A program made the translations under genes and the position numbers. Shown in pieces: positions 24,590 to 32,988 of a stretch of DNA of 32,988 bases (its first letter is position 1; each line of letters opens with the position of its first letter). Source of the DNA: an uncultured Victivallales bacterium (lineage in GTDB: Bacteria; Verrucomicrobiota; Lentisphaeria; Oligosphaerales; JAFGRS01); NCBI GenBank assembly GCA_903837355.1, contig CAILUI010000048.1, positions 1-32,988 on the forward strand. Reading direction: 5' to 3'. The notes beneath the pieces were generated by a model that saw only the letters and a list, made by a program, of their open reading frames with translations, made no database searches and was not told the origin of the DNA.

Positions 24590-25840
24590 ATGGGAAAACT
24601 CGGAACGATCTTCGGTATCGTCGCGGCCGTCCTGGCGATCGTGGCAGCGGGCCTGAGCTTCATGATCTCCGGCAAGCGTGTCCTCTATGAGGATCGCGCC
24701 GCCAAACTCGCCACCACGGTCGTGCAGGTCGTTGATAAGCTCGACCAAAACAGCAACTCCGGCGCCAAGGCCGCGGTCTCCTTTACCGTTGCCGAGGGAC
24801 AACGAAACGGCACTCCCGAGGACTCGCTGGGCTGGAAGAAGTTCCTCGAAGACCCCGCTGCTTTCGACGCTAGCCTGGGCCAGGCGGTGACCCTGTCCGG
24901 CAAGATCAACACGCAACGCGACACCCTGGCAAAGTCGCTCGCCGACGCCTCGACGGGACTGGGGATGGACTTGGATGTCAAAGAGTTGCGCGATCTCGGC
25001 AACGACACTGGAGTGGGGACGGCCGTAGCCTCGATCGCCGGCCATGTCGAGGCCGTGGCCGCCCGCGACAAGGCCATGGCTGATGCCCTCGTCAAGGCGG
25101 CGGGGACGATCAACCACTCGCTGGACGCGGCCGTTCTCAGCAAGCGCGAGGAAAGCACAGACGCCGACGGCAAAGTCGTCAAGGGGCAGTTCCCCTGCGT
25201 CGCGCCGCTGGAGGACTTCAACGGCAAGGTGAAGGGGCTCAGCACCCGCGCTAACGACTACGCCGACGCGATCGTGGCGGCGATTCGCGGCGTCAGCAAG
25301 CACACCTGGCAGGCCGACCCCGAGAAGGTCAAGGACGAACGCGAGTACAGCGGCGCGCTGACGTCCCTGCAGAACGACTTTACCGACATCAACGAGCAGT
25401 TGGCGCTGTATGAACAGGCCAAGAAGGAAGTCGCCGAGCAGAAGACGCGGATCTCGCAGTTGATGGAAGGCGTCGAGGAGGCTCAGGCGGAACTGCGCGA
25501 CGTCAAGAAGGACCTCACGAAGGTCAAGAGCGAGAACCTCCGGCTGAAGAAGATCGCCAACATCGACGAGGGTGCGGCGGACGGGCCAAGTCAGGACCTG
25601 GCAGGGGAAGTGGTCGAGGTTAACGAGCAGTGGAACTTCGTCGTCCTGAATCTGGGCCGCAAAGACCGCGTTCCCGAGAATCTGCGCATGCTGGTGGCCC
25701 GCGGCGACAAACTGGTGGCACGTCTGTTGGTCTCGAAGGTGATGGGCAAAGTCTCGGTGGCGGAGATCCTGCCGGAGGCCAATGTCGAGGCGGTCAAAGT
25801 TGGTGACCGCGTGATCATGCCGAAGGAGCAGGAGGAATGA
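24590..25840 (+). CDS. Membrane-anchored coiled-coil protein with MreC-like C-terminal domain
   Basis: A 416-residue protein of unknown function. One transmembrane helix lies at the N-terminus (IFGIVAAVLAIVAAGLSFMI, about residues 8-27). A charged helical region follows, with a strong coiled coil at about residues 255-322 (INEQLALYEQAKKEVAEQKT; AELRDVKKDLTKVKSENLRL). The last part (about 337-411) is beta-rich: LAGEVVEVNEQWNFVVLNLG, RKDRVPENLRMLVARG, VSKVMGKVSVAEILP. This arrangement of helix, coiled coil and small beta domain recalls MreC, but the domain is not clearly homologous. It leads a three-gene group with a 33-residue membrane peptide and a small lipoprotein, so an envelope scaffold is a reasonable guess. 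Confidence 0.8.
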   Translation: MGKLGTIFGIVAAVLAIVAAGLSFMISGKRVLYEDRAAKLATTVVQVVDKLDQNSNSGAKAAVSFTVAEGQRNGTPEDSLGWKKFLEDPAAFDASLGQAVTLSGKINTQRDTLAKSLADASTGLGMDLDVKELRDLGNDTGVGTAVASIAGHVEAVAARDKAMADALVKAAGTINHSLDAAVLSKREESTDADGKVVKGQFPCVAPLEDFNGKVKGLSTRANDYADAIVAAIRGVSKHTWQADPEKVKDEREYSGALTSLQNDFTDINEQLALYEQAKKEVAEQKTRISQLMEGVEEAQAELRDVKKDLTKVKSENLRLKKIANIDEGAADGPSQDLAGEVVEVNEQWNFVVLNLGRKDRVPENLRMLVARGDKLVARLLVSKVMGKVSVAEILPEANVEAVKVGDRVIMPKEQEE

Positions 25841-25868
25841 GTTCCGACGCGGGACGAAAGGGCAGCCG

Positions 25869-25970
25869 ATGAGTAAGCTGTTTCCCATGGCGATGATACT
25901 GATGGCCGTGGCCCTGATCGTGGTCGTGGCGTTTCAGATCGTGGATCTCCGCGCGTTCGGCGTTCTGTGA
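25869..25970 (+). CDS. 33-residue single-span membrane peptide
   Basis: A very small gene: MSKLFPMAMILMAVALIVVV followed by AFQIVDLRAFGVL and a stop. Nearly all of it is one transmembrane helix. It lies 28 bases after the coiled-coil gene, with a purine-rich AAAGGGCAG before the ATG. The next gene starts within or just after it. No family is recognised. Its place between two envelope genes, in the same direction and tightly packed, supports it as real. A role as a small subunit or stabiliser of the coiled-coil membrane protein is inference. Confidence 0.6.
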   Translation: MSKLFPMAMILMAVALIVVVAFQIVDLRAFGVL

Positions 25971-25987
25971 GGCGGAGGGAGACGTCG

Positions 25988-26164
25988 TTGCTGAGGCATT
26001 ACGCCATCCGAATTCCGCTGTTTCTGAGCCTTACGGTTGTGCTTTTGGCTGTGCTCCTGAGTGGGTGCATGTCGGCGACGACCCAGGAGCAGTCCGACCG
26101 GGAGGTGCTGCCGTGGAATGAGCCCGCGAGTTGGGAGCGGACGACCTTGGGAGTGCCGTTCTGA
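25988..26164 (+). CDS. Small lipoprotein
   Basis: A 58-residue predicted lipoprotein. From TTG 25988 it reads LRHYAIRIPLFLSLTVVLLA then VLLSGC: basic start, hydrophobic core and lipobox LSGC with Cys27. Only about 31 residues remain after the Cys, ending REVLPWNEPASWERTTLGVPF, rich in Pro and Trp. TTG 25988 is preferred because GGAGGGAG lies just upstream; GTG 25967 is in frame, overlaps the stop of the membrane peptide, and is the alternative. It is the last gene of the group and is followed by a terminator hairpin. The anchor is clear; the function is unknown. Confidence 0.72.
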   Translation: MLRHYAIRIPLFLSLTVVLLAVLLSGCMSATTQEQSDREVLPWNEPASWERTTLGVPF

Positions 26165-26190
26165 GGGGTTCTGCAAGTGCCATCGTGAGT

Positions 26191-26231
26191 AACGCCGTCG
26201 GTGCCTGGACGCCCGGCGGCGTTTGCATTTT
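26191..26231 (+). terminator. Rho-independent terminator after the envelope cassette
   Basis: AACGCCGTCGG (26191-26201) pairs with CCGGCGGCGTT (26213-26223) with one mismatch and an 11-base loop, followed by TGCATTTT. It lies 27 bases after the lipoprotein stop, facing the converging membrane-protein gene. It marks the end of the plus-strand unit starting near 24375. Confidence 0.7.
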
Positions 26232-26284
26232 CCGGGGGCGGCGGCGACCCGCGCCGGCGGACGACTGCGGCTGGACCGACCTCA

Positions 26285-28324
26285 CTACCCCAGCATGACC
26301 TGGAACGCCTTGGGACGCTCGCCGGTGACGAAATAGTAGACGGCCCCGACCAGGCTGGGCAGCAGCGCGCCCAGCACTTCGCCCGCGATCAGTCCGATCA
26401 TCAGCGGCTTGATGCGGTTGTACGTACGGTTGCCGCCATACTTGAGAACTAGCCACTTCACCAGCGAGCCCAGCAGGAAGGCGCCGGCGAAGGCCTGGAT
26501 ATGGGTCGTGCACCAGGTCACGAAGAGCAGCGGGTGCAAGGGCCAGTTGCGGAAGCGCAGCCGGGCCGCGCTGAACAACAGCACCAGCACCAACCCGGCC
26601 ACGAAGCCCCACATGCAGGCCGCGTTCGGCGCCAGGTGTTGGAAGCGTTCCCAGCCGGAGTAGCCTAGGCTGGCAGTGAGCGTATCCTGGGCCGCGAGTT
26701 TGCGCTTTACCGCGATGGCGTTCTGGAACTGCATCGTCGGCACATTCTGCTCGGCCCAGGATTCCCAGATGGCATTGCCTTGGTCGTACTGGATGTACAG
26801 CGTCAACGGCAAGGCCACCGCCAGCCCAAGCAGCACCGCTGCCGCGCACCAGAGCGCGGTCCGGCCCAACCGTACGCGCCGCATCTCTAAGAGACCCAGC
26901 GAGTTCGAGACGAAAGGCATGATTGATTCACGCGGGTCCATCACCAGGATCATGCTGACCACCTGCAACACCAGCAGAACGCGCGGCCCAAGGCTCGGCG
27001 CACCCATGAACCCCCAGACGATACAGCAGGGAAAGATGTTGCTCTGCAGGTGGAACAGGCCCGCCTCGGAGAGGATGCGGCTCATGACGACGTAGAACAC
27101 GACCAGCACGCCCGAGTACATGACCGCCAATTGCCAGTCAACCCCGACGGCGACGAGTTGGACAGTGAAGGCGAGCAGCAGCACCAGAAACAGCCGGCAG
27201 CCCCAGACCGACGGCCCGTCCACCTCGGTCGACCGGCCCAGGCCGAAAGCCCGCGTCAGAACCTGCCCGTAGAAGCGTCGCCCGCTGTAGAGCAGCGCCA
27301 GGAATAGGCCAACATTGGCGCCGAAGAGGATGAACATGCGCGGCTTGAGCCCAGTGTACCAGAAACTGCCCTCAACCACGTCGTTCAAGTTGGTACCGTA
27401 GAGGGCGAAGACGCCCACCACCAAGGCCCAGAGCCAGGGGCCGATACCGAAGGTGAACGAGAGGTCGGTGGGAATCAGAAAGCAGATGCCAATCACGGAG
27501 AAGTAGAGCGTCGGGACGAACAGGCTCCAGCCGCCGCCGCGGTTCAGGGTAGGGAAGAACTGCGCCAAGGGCGCAAACGAGAAGCGCACCGGAATGGGGA
27601 TGAGGACCTCCGGGAACCAGGCGCAGAGGTAGTTGTTGGTGTGGACGAAGAGGACGGCCAGCGTGCCGACCCAGAACAACCGCTCGCGAAACAGCGGCAC
27701 GCGGCCGTCAGCGTCCGCGGGCAGGAGCGAGTTGGCGAAGGCCGCGATGGGGTAGGGCAGGTGTTCGTACTGGCTCCACTGTCGATGCACCATGACCGAC
27801 AACGCGATCAACGCACACCATAGGGTCAGCACCATCGGCAACCAGCAGGCAACCGGGCGCAGCCAGGCGGACCAGGGCACAGCCGCCGGCGCGATGTGGT
27901 TGCCGGGCGAGCCCAGCCCCTGGACGAAGCCGCCCAACACCGTGTCCTCATCCTGACTGATGTCGGCCAGCAGGCCCTTCGGCACGTAGTCGAGAATCCG
28001 CTCCTCGCGCCAGGCCGGCTCCAGCTTCTCGTAGTGGTAAGGAAGGACCAGGGACGAGGAGAAAGTCCGCAGCAGGCCGGAGCCGGGCAGGCAACACGCA
28101 GCCAGGGTCAACGCCAGAATGACGGCCATCTCGCCGCCGCTCAGGTGCCGTTTGCGCAGCAGTGGATTGACGAACAGCAGGAAGAGGATCAGCGTCCCGT
28201 ACACCGAGACAGGCATGTTGTTGCCGACCAGATAGGTCTGGCGCAACACCCGGTCGTTGAGGAAACTGGCGCCGCAGACCAGCGCGGCACCCAGCAGCCC
28301 AAGCAGTACGGAACGGCGGGTCAT
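26285..28324 (-). CDS. DUF6785-type polytopic membrane protein
   Basis: A 679-residue integral membrane protein with roughly 14 or more hydrophobic spans. The start is MTRRSVLLGLLGAALVCGAS, and later landmarks are LVGNNMPVSVYGTLILFLLF, WSQYEHLPYPIAAFANSLL, FVHTNNYLCAWFPEV and RILSEAGLFHLQSNIFPCC. This layout matches the DUF6785/DUF6784 proteins common in Planctomycetes and Lentisphaerae as I remember them. These may be distant relatives of oligopeptide (OPT) transporters, which is inference. ATG 28324 was chosen for AGGAGGG upstream and because the good promoter lies just before it. It converges with the lipoprotein gene and is divergent from ettA. The transported compound is unknown. Confidence 0.78.
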   Translation of the reverse strand: MTRRSVLLGLLGAALVCGASFLNDRVLRQTYLVGNNMPVSVYGTLILFLLFVNPLLRKRHLSGGEMAVILALTLAACCLPGSGLLRTFSSSLVLPYHYEKLEPAWREERILDYVPKGLLADISQDEDTVLGGFVQGLGSPGNHIAPAAVPWSAWLRPVACWLPMVLTLWCALIALSVMVHRQWSQYEHLPYPIAAFANSLLPADADGRVPLFRERLFWVGTLAVLFVHTNNYLCAWFPEVLIPIPVRFSFAPLAQFFPTLNRGGGWSLFVPTLYFSVIGICFLIPTDLSFTFGIGPWLWALVVGVFALYGTNLNDVVEGSFWYTGLKPRMFILFGANVGLFLALLYSGRRFYGQVLTRAFGLGRSTEVDGPSVWGCRLFLVLLLAFTVQLVAVGVDWQLAVMYSGVLVVFYVVMSRILSEAGLFHLQSNIFPCCIVWGFMGAPSLGPRVLLVLQVVSMILVMDPRESIMPFVSNSLGLLEMRRVRLGRTALWCAAAVLLGLAVALPLTLYIQYDQGNAIWESWAEQNVPTMQFQNAIAVKRKLAAQDTLTASLGYSGWERFQHLAPNAACMWGFVAGLVLVLLFSAARLRFRNWPLHPLLFVTWCTTHIQAFAGAFLLGSLVKWLVLKYGGNRTYNRIKPLMIGLIAGEVLGALLPSLVGAVYYFVTGERPKAFQVMLG

Positions 28325-28371
28325 CGGCCCTCCTTGCCAACGCCGGCCGGTGCTTCTGACCGGCCTGGCGT

Positions 28372-28400
28372 AGCATAGGCGGCGCAACGTACTTTGCCAA
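28372..28400 (-). promoter_or_regulatory. Sigma-70-like promoter for the DUF6785-type gene
   Basis: On the minus strand TTGGCA (28395-28400) and TATGCT (28372-28377) are 17 bases apart, matching consensus at five and four of six positions. The leader would be about 40 bases, with AGGAGGG before the ATG. The gap to ettA (28401-28587) shows no other clear signal. Confidence 0.6.
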
Positions 28401-28587
28401 GCCGACCAAGCAGCCGTCGGCAGGCCGTCGCGGGCCACGGTTAGCTATGGACGGCTGGCGGATGGCGGCACAGTGGCTATTTTAGTACGCTCGTTCCCGG
28501 TGACGACATGACAATGAGGGACGCGCGTGTCCAGCGTGGCACTCGTCCGCAGGCGCAGGACAACCCCACCGGGAGAACGGAACTACG

Positions 28588-30258
<1,671 letters not shown>

Positions 30259-30295
30259 CCGCGCTGACCGCCGGGGACCGGGAGCCGCGAAACCC

Positions 30296-31246
30296 ATGCA
30301 GATCGTCCTGGTGCGCCTCCTGGCCGTGTCCGCGATGGTGCTCATGGGCGTACTGGCCCGGCGGCGCGGCTGGCTCGATGCGGTCGGCACGCGCCAGATC
30401 GCGCTGGTGGTCACCAACCTCCTCTACCCGGCCCTGATCTACGCATCGCTGGTGCAGACCTTCACTCTCCCCGGTCTGGTGGCCAACTGGCCCCTGCCGG
30501 CGGGGACCCTGATGATCATGCTGACCGGCTTCTGCGTCGGCTTACTGGCGGCGCGGGTGGTGCCCTTCAGCAGCGAGCGGGAACGCCGGGCCTTCCGCTT
30601 CCAGTGCACGATCAACAACTACGTCTTCCTGGCGATGCCGCTGGTGCTCATCTACTGGGGTGCCAAGGGTGTGGCCTTGCTGGTGTTCTCGACCGTTGGC
30701 AGTGAGATCGCGCTGTGGACGCTGGGGGTGATGGCTCTGACCGGCCACCGGGTGGAGTGGCGGACGCTGCGGCACCTGCTAAGCATGTCGATGGGTGCCA
30801 TTCTGGCGGCCATCCTGACGCTGGGGGTCGTGCAGGTGACCGGTTGGCAGGTACCGCCCGGGGGCTTCGCCGATGATCTGCGTCAGGCGTTGCTGGGCGT
30901 GCTCGACATCGTTGGCAAGGGCACCGTACCGCTGGCGATGATGGTGGCTGGCAGCCGCATGGCCGAACTGCAACCGCGGCACCTGTTGCGGACGCCGCAA
31001 CTGGCGGTCGTTGGCTTGCGCCTGTTGCTGGTGCCGGCCATCGCCCTGGCGCTGCTGCACTACCTGCCCTTCGCGCCGGCAACGCGGAATGTGCTGACCG
31101 TCGTGGCCGTGATGCCGTCGTCCATCGCCAGTGTCATGCTCAGCGAGATCTACGATGCGGACAGCGATTTCGCGGCGACGGCGGTGCTGCTGACGCACGC
31201 AGCGGCGCTGTTCACGATCCCGCTGTGGCTGGGCTGGGCGCTGTAG
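30296..31246 (+). CDS. AEC-family transporter (auxin efflux carrier type)
   Basis: A 316-residue membrane carrier with about ten spans, the usual size for AEC proteins, which export or import organic acids and related anions. GVLARRRGWLDAVGTRQIALVVTNLLYPALIYAS is the typical first section. QCTINNYVFLAMPLVLIYWG has the conserved Asn-rich turn, and TVVAVMPSSIASVMLSEIYD matches the last conserved block. ATG 30296 was chosen because homology begins there; the open frame starts upstream inside ettA. The 3' end overlaps the converging MFS gene by 35 bases. The substrate is unknown. Confidence 0.88.
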   Translation: MQIVLVRLLAVSAMVLMGVLARRRGWLDAVGTRQIALVVTNLLYPALIYASLVQTFTLPGLVANWPLPAGTLMIMLTGFCVGLLAARVVPFSSERERRAFRFQCTINNYVFLAMPLVLIYWGAKGVALLVFSTVGSEIALWTLGVMALTGHRVEWRTLRHLLSMSMGAILAAILTLGVVQVTGWQVPPGGFADDLRQALLGVLDIVGKGTVPLAMMVAGSRMAELQPRHLLRTPQLAVVGLRLLLVPAIALALLHYLPFAPATRNVLTVVAVMPSSIASVMLSEIYDADSDFAATAVLLTHAAALFTIPLWLGWAL

Positions 31247-32360
31247 CGGCCAGGGTGAGTTGGAGCAACAGCGACACCAGCAGCCCGAGGGCGCAGATGG
31301 CGTACATGCCGCCGGCCTTGCCCATCACGCTCTCGCCCCACTGCGCCGCGAACAGCCCGGCAAACGAGCCCATCCCGACCAGGCACTCATTGACCCCGAT
31401 GTTGAGCGACCGGCGGCCGGAGTTGCTGGCGTAGTAGACAGCCGAGAAGTACGCGTAGCCCATGTAGAAGCCGAGTACGATGATCGCGGCCGCGGCGATC
31501 GCGAACGTCGGTTTGAGCCAAGCCACACCGAGCAGAACCGCCCCCGCCAGATGCAGAACCACGAGCGGGGTGCGACGGTAGCGCCAGCCGGTGAACGCCG
31601 CCACCCGGTAGCCCCAGACGCCCTGCACGAGCATGTGTAGCGACAGCACCAGCCCCGGCAGGAAAGGCTGAATGTCGGTGCGCGCACAGACCGCCGGCCA
31701 GAGGCTTTGCAGGGGCCGTTGCACGAACATCGCCGTAAAGATCAGGCACCAGCCCACCAGCACGTAACGCGGATTCACCGCCCGCGCCCCGGGCGCCGGC
31801 GCGTCCACCTGCTCATCGGCGCTGACCATGGCATGCGACCGCGACTGGTGCCGCAGCAACGCCACCATGATCACCGACCCGACCAGCAGGGTCGTCACGC
31901 ACAGAGCCCCGCTACCGAGCCGATACAGGCTGCCGGAACTGAGGAACCCGGCCGCGCTACCCGTACTCCAGGCCAGGGTGTAGCGCCCGACCGTGAGCGC
32001 CAGCCCGCCCGGCACGGTTTCGCCCCGCATGAAAGTCTGGAAGGAGTTGAAGAAGAGGGCCAGGAAGACGAACAGCAACGCCTGGCACAGCATCTGCGGC
32101 GCAAAGGCAGTCACGCACAGGCAGATGACCCCCATCACGGTACTGCCGGCCGTGCTGGCGAGCAGGAAGCCACGGGCGTTGCGGCGGGTCAACACCAGGC
32201 CCGCCAGCAGGCTGGTGACCATGTAGGCCAACTGGCCGATGCCGCCCACCCAGGCGCACTGCAGACCGCTGAAACCGCGCTCACCCGCGCCGTAGAGCAC
32301 CGCAAAGAGCACCAGGAACACGGTCCAATCCATCAGCGCTGGACATACCTGCATGAACAT
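31212..32360 (-). CDS. Major facilitator superfamily transporter
   Basis: A 382-residue membrane protein with about 12 hydrophobic spans in two halves, joined by a charged loop near residues 175-200 (RHQSRSHAMVSADEQ). LVLTRRNARGFLLASTAGS after the second span fits the MFS loop 2-3 region, although the canonical motif is loose. YASNSGRRSLNIGVNECLVG marks a late loop. ATG 32360 was chosen for CGGAG upstream; another Met lies two codons later. The frame is open up to 32681, but that part is Pro/Arg-rich. Its end overlaps the AEC gene tail by tail over 35 bases. Substrate unknown. Confidence 0.82.
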   Translation of the reverse strand: MFMQVCPALMDWTVFLVLFAVLYGAGERGFSGLQCAWVGGIGQLAYMVTSLLAGLVLTRRNARGFLLASTAGSTVMGVICLCVTAFAPQMLCQALLFVFLALFFNSFQTFMRGETVPGGLALTVGRYTLAWSTGSAAGFLSSGSLYRLGSGALCVTTLLVGSVIMVALLRHQSRSHAMVSADEQVDAPAPGARAVNPRYVLVGWCLIFTAMFVQRPLQSLWPAVCARTDIQPFLPGLVLSLHMLVQGVWGYRVAAFTGWRYRRTPLVVLHLAGAVLLGVAWLKPTFAIAAAAIIVLGFYMGYAYFSAVYYASNSGRRSLNIGVNECLVGMGSFAGLFAAQWGESVMGKAGGMYAICALGLLVSLLLQLTLAATAPSPATAGS

Positions 32361-32738
32361 GAAGAGAACTCCGCAACTCAGGCCTGACGCCGACCGTGGT
32401 CGGCCGCACTGCTCCCCCGTCCGCGATGTGGGCGAAAGCGTATAGGATAATGCCGCGAGCCCGCGGCACAAGCGGACGGCGAGCCATCCCGGGGACCCAG
32501 CTCTCGAGCTCCTGGCGTCCCACCGAGGTGGGCGAACCGCCACGGGTGCTGCGCACGGCGGCTTACTCGCGACCATCAAATGGAGGGCGAATCCTGCTGT
32601 CCAGCAGTACCTGCTCGCAGGCGGTGAGCCGTTCCCCGGGATCCGGCCTCCGGCCGGCGGCTCAGCGGGGCATACGCCCATAAGCGCTAACTAATTAAGA
32701 TCACCAGTCTGCTGGGTTGTCCCAGGTCCCGGCATGCC
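32361..32738. repeat. Spacer with interspersed repeat, copy 2, and hairpins
   Basis: No gene is supported. GGCGAATCCTGCTGTCCAG with CAG (32586-32607) repeats the word at 20661 with one change. CCGGCGGCTCAGCGGG (32654-32669) is the exact reverse complement of the word at 20637-20652. GCCGCG-AGCC-CGCGGC is a 6-bp stem at 32452-32467. An AT-rich patch (GCTAACTAATTAAGATC, about 32686-32702) follows. A weak minus-strand promoter for the MFS gene may lie near 32440-32470. Confidence 0.65.
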
Positions 32739-32988
32739 CTAGTCCGTAAGTGCGTCCACCTGTGGACGTCTCTTCCGCCAGGGTGCGGCCAGTGCCTCCG
32801 CGATGCGGTTCCAGTGGCTGATGGTGTGCTCCATCGGCAGGTGTGGTACGACGGTCTGCTGAACCTGGTGAAGCATGAAAGAGAACTCACGCCAGCGACT
32901 CGCAGTGCGGTGTTTCGTCCAGGCAGTACCCCCAGGGGGAAAGCGTTCGTGCGTGGTTGATGATCTTCTCGGTCAGCAGAGCCACAAA
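32739..32988 (-). pseudogene. Frameshifted 3' end of an unknown gene, running off the window
   Basis: Two frames on the minus strand read like one protein. From the window edge: LLTEKIINHARTLSPWGYCL then DETPHCESLA with a stop at 32889-32887. One frame over: REFSFMLHQVQQTVVPHLPM then EHTISHWNRIAEALAAPWRK and a stop at 32739. Joining them needs one base removed or two added near 32888. The alternation of aromatic and basic residues recalls transposase C-termini, but I cannot name a family. Other readings are a sequencing error or a separate 45-residue ORF from ATG 32876. Confidence 0.45.

Overview
The window is a GC-rich, gene-dense bacterial chromosome segment that fits the PVC group (Verrucomicrobiota, Lentisphaerota or Kiritimatiellota). 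The best clue is the block at 365-5513. Two Glu5 pseudopilin-like proteins and a very large GspK-like protein there match the 'Verru_Chthon cassette' proteins B, C and A. Supporting clues are a DUF6785-type polytopic membrane protein, an ADP-ribosylglycohydrolase with a C-terminal jelly-roll-like module, a secreted DUF4832-like glycosidase-fold protein, and intergenic spaces full of palindromic or repeated sequence. No phage, CRISPR array, rRNA or tRNA was recognised.

Layout. 1-364: non-coding leader with hairpins. 365-6063: pseudopilin cassette and a small exported protein. 6196-8395: isocitrate dehydrogenase, converging with a rhomboid protease. 8439-12368: HU/IHF protein, hisS, a 74-75 bp repeat in three tandem copies, then aspS. 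12464-14949: secreted glycosidase-like protein and a tyrosine phosphatase. 14958-19555 (minus strand): ADP-ribosylglycohydrolase, glycosyltransferase and polysaccharide deacetylase, preceded by a frameshifted small exported protein. 19652-21674: a URO-D-like protein and an unknown barrel-like protein that has a perfect 22-bp palindrome upstream of it. 21675-22252: repeat-rich spacer. 22253-24346: aroE and an enlarged prepilin peptidase. 24590-26164: membrane coiled-coil protein, 33-residue membrane peptide and small lipoprotein, closed by a terminator. 26285-28324 (minus): DUF6785-like membrane protein with a good promoter. 28588-32360: ettA, an AEC transporter and a convergently overlapping MFS transporter. 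32361-32988: repeat-bearing spacer and a broken ORF running off the end.

How the genes may work together. The pseudopilins at 365-5513 are plausible substrates of the prepilin peptidase at 23123-24346, although they are 18 kb apart. Both Glu5 pseudopilins have Ala rather than Gly at the -1 cleavage position, and the peptidase carries an insertion of roughly 130 residues between its two catalytic motifs. The three small-to-medium envelope genes at 24590-26164 look like one transcription unit of unknown function. They are the best candidate here for an undescribed system. The rest is housekeeping metabolism and translation mixed with accessory carbohydrate and envelope genes. All functional calls come from reading motifs by eye; no database search was run.
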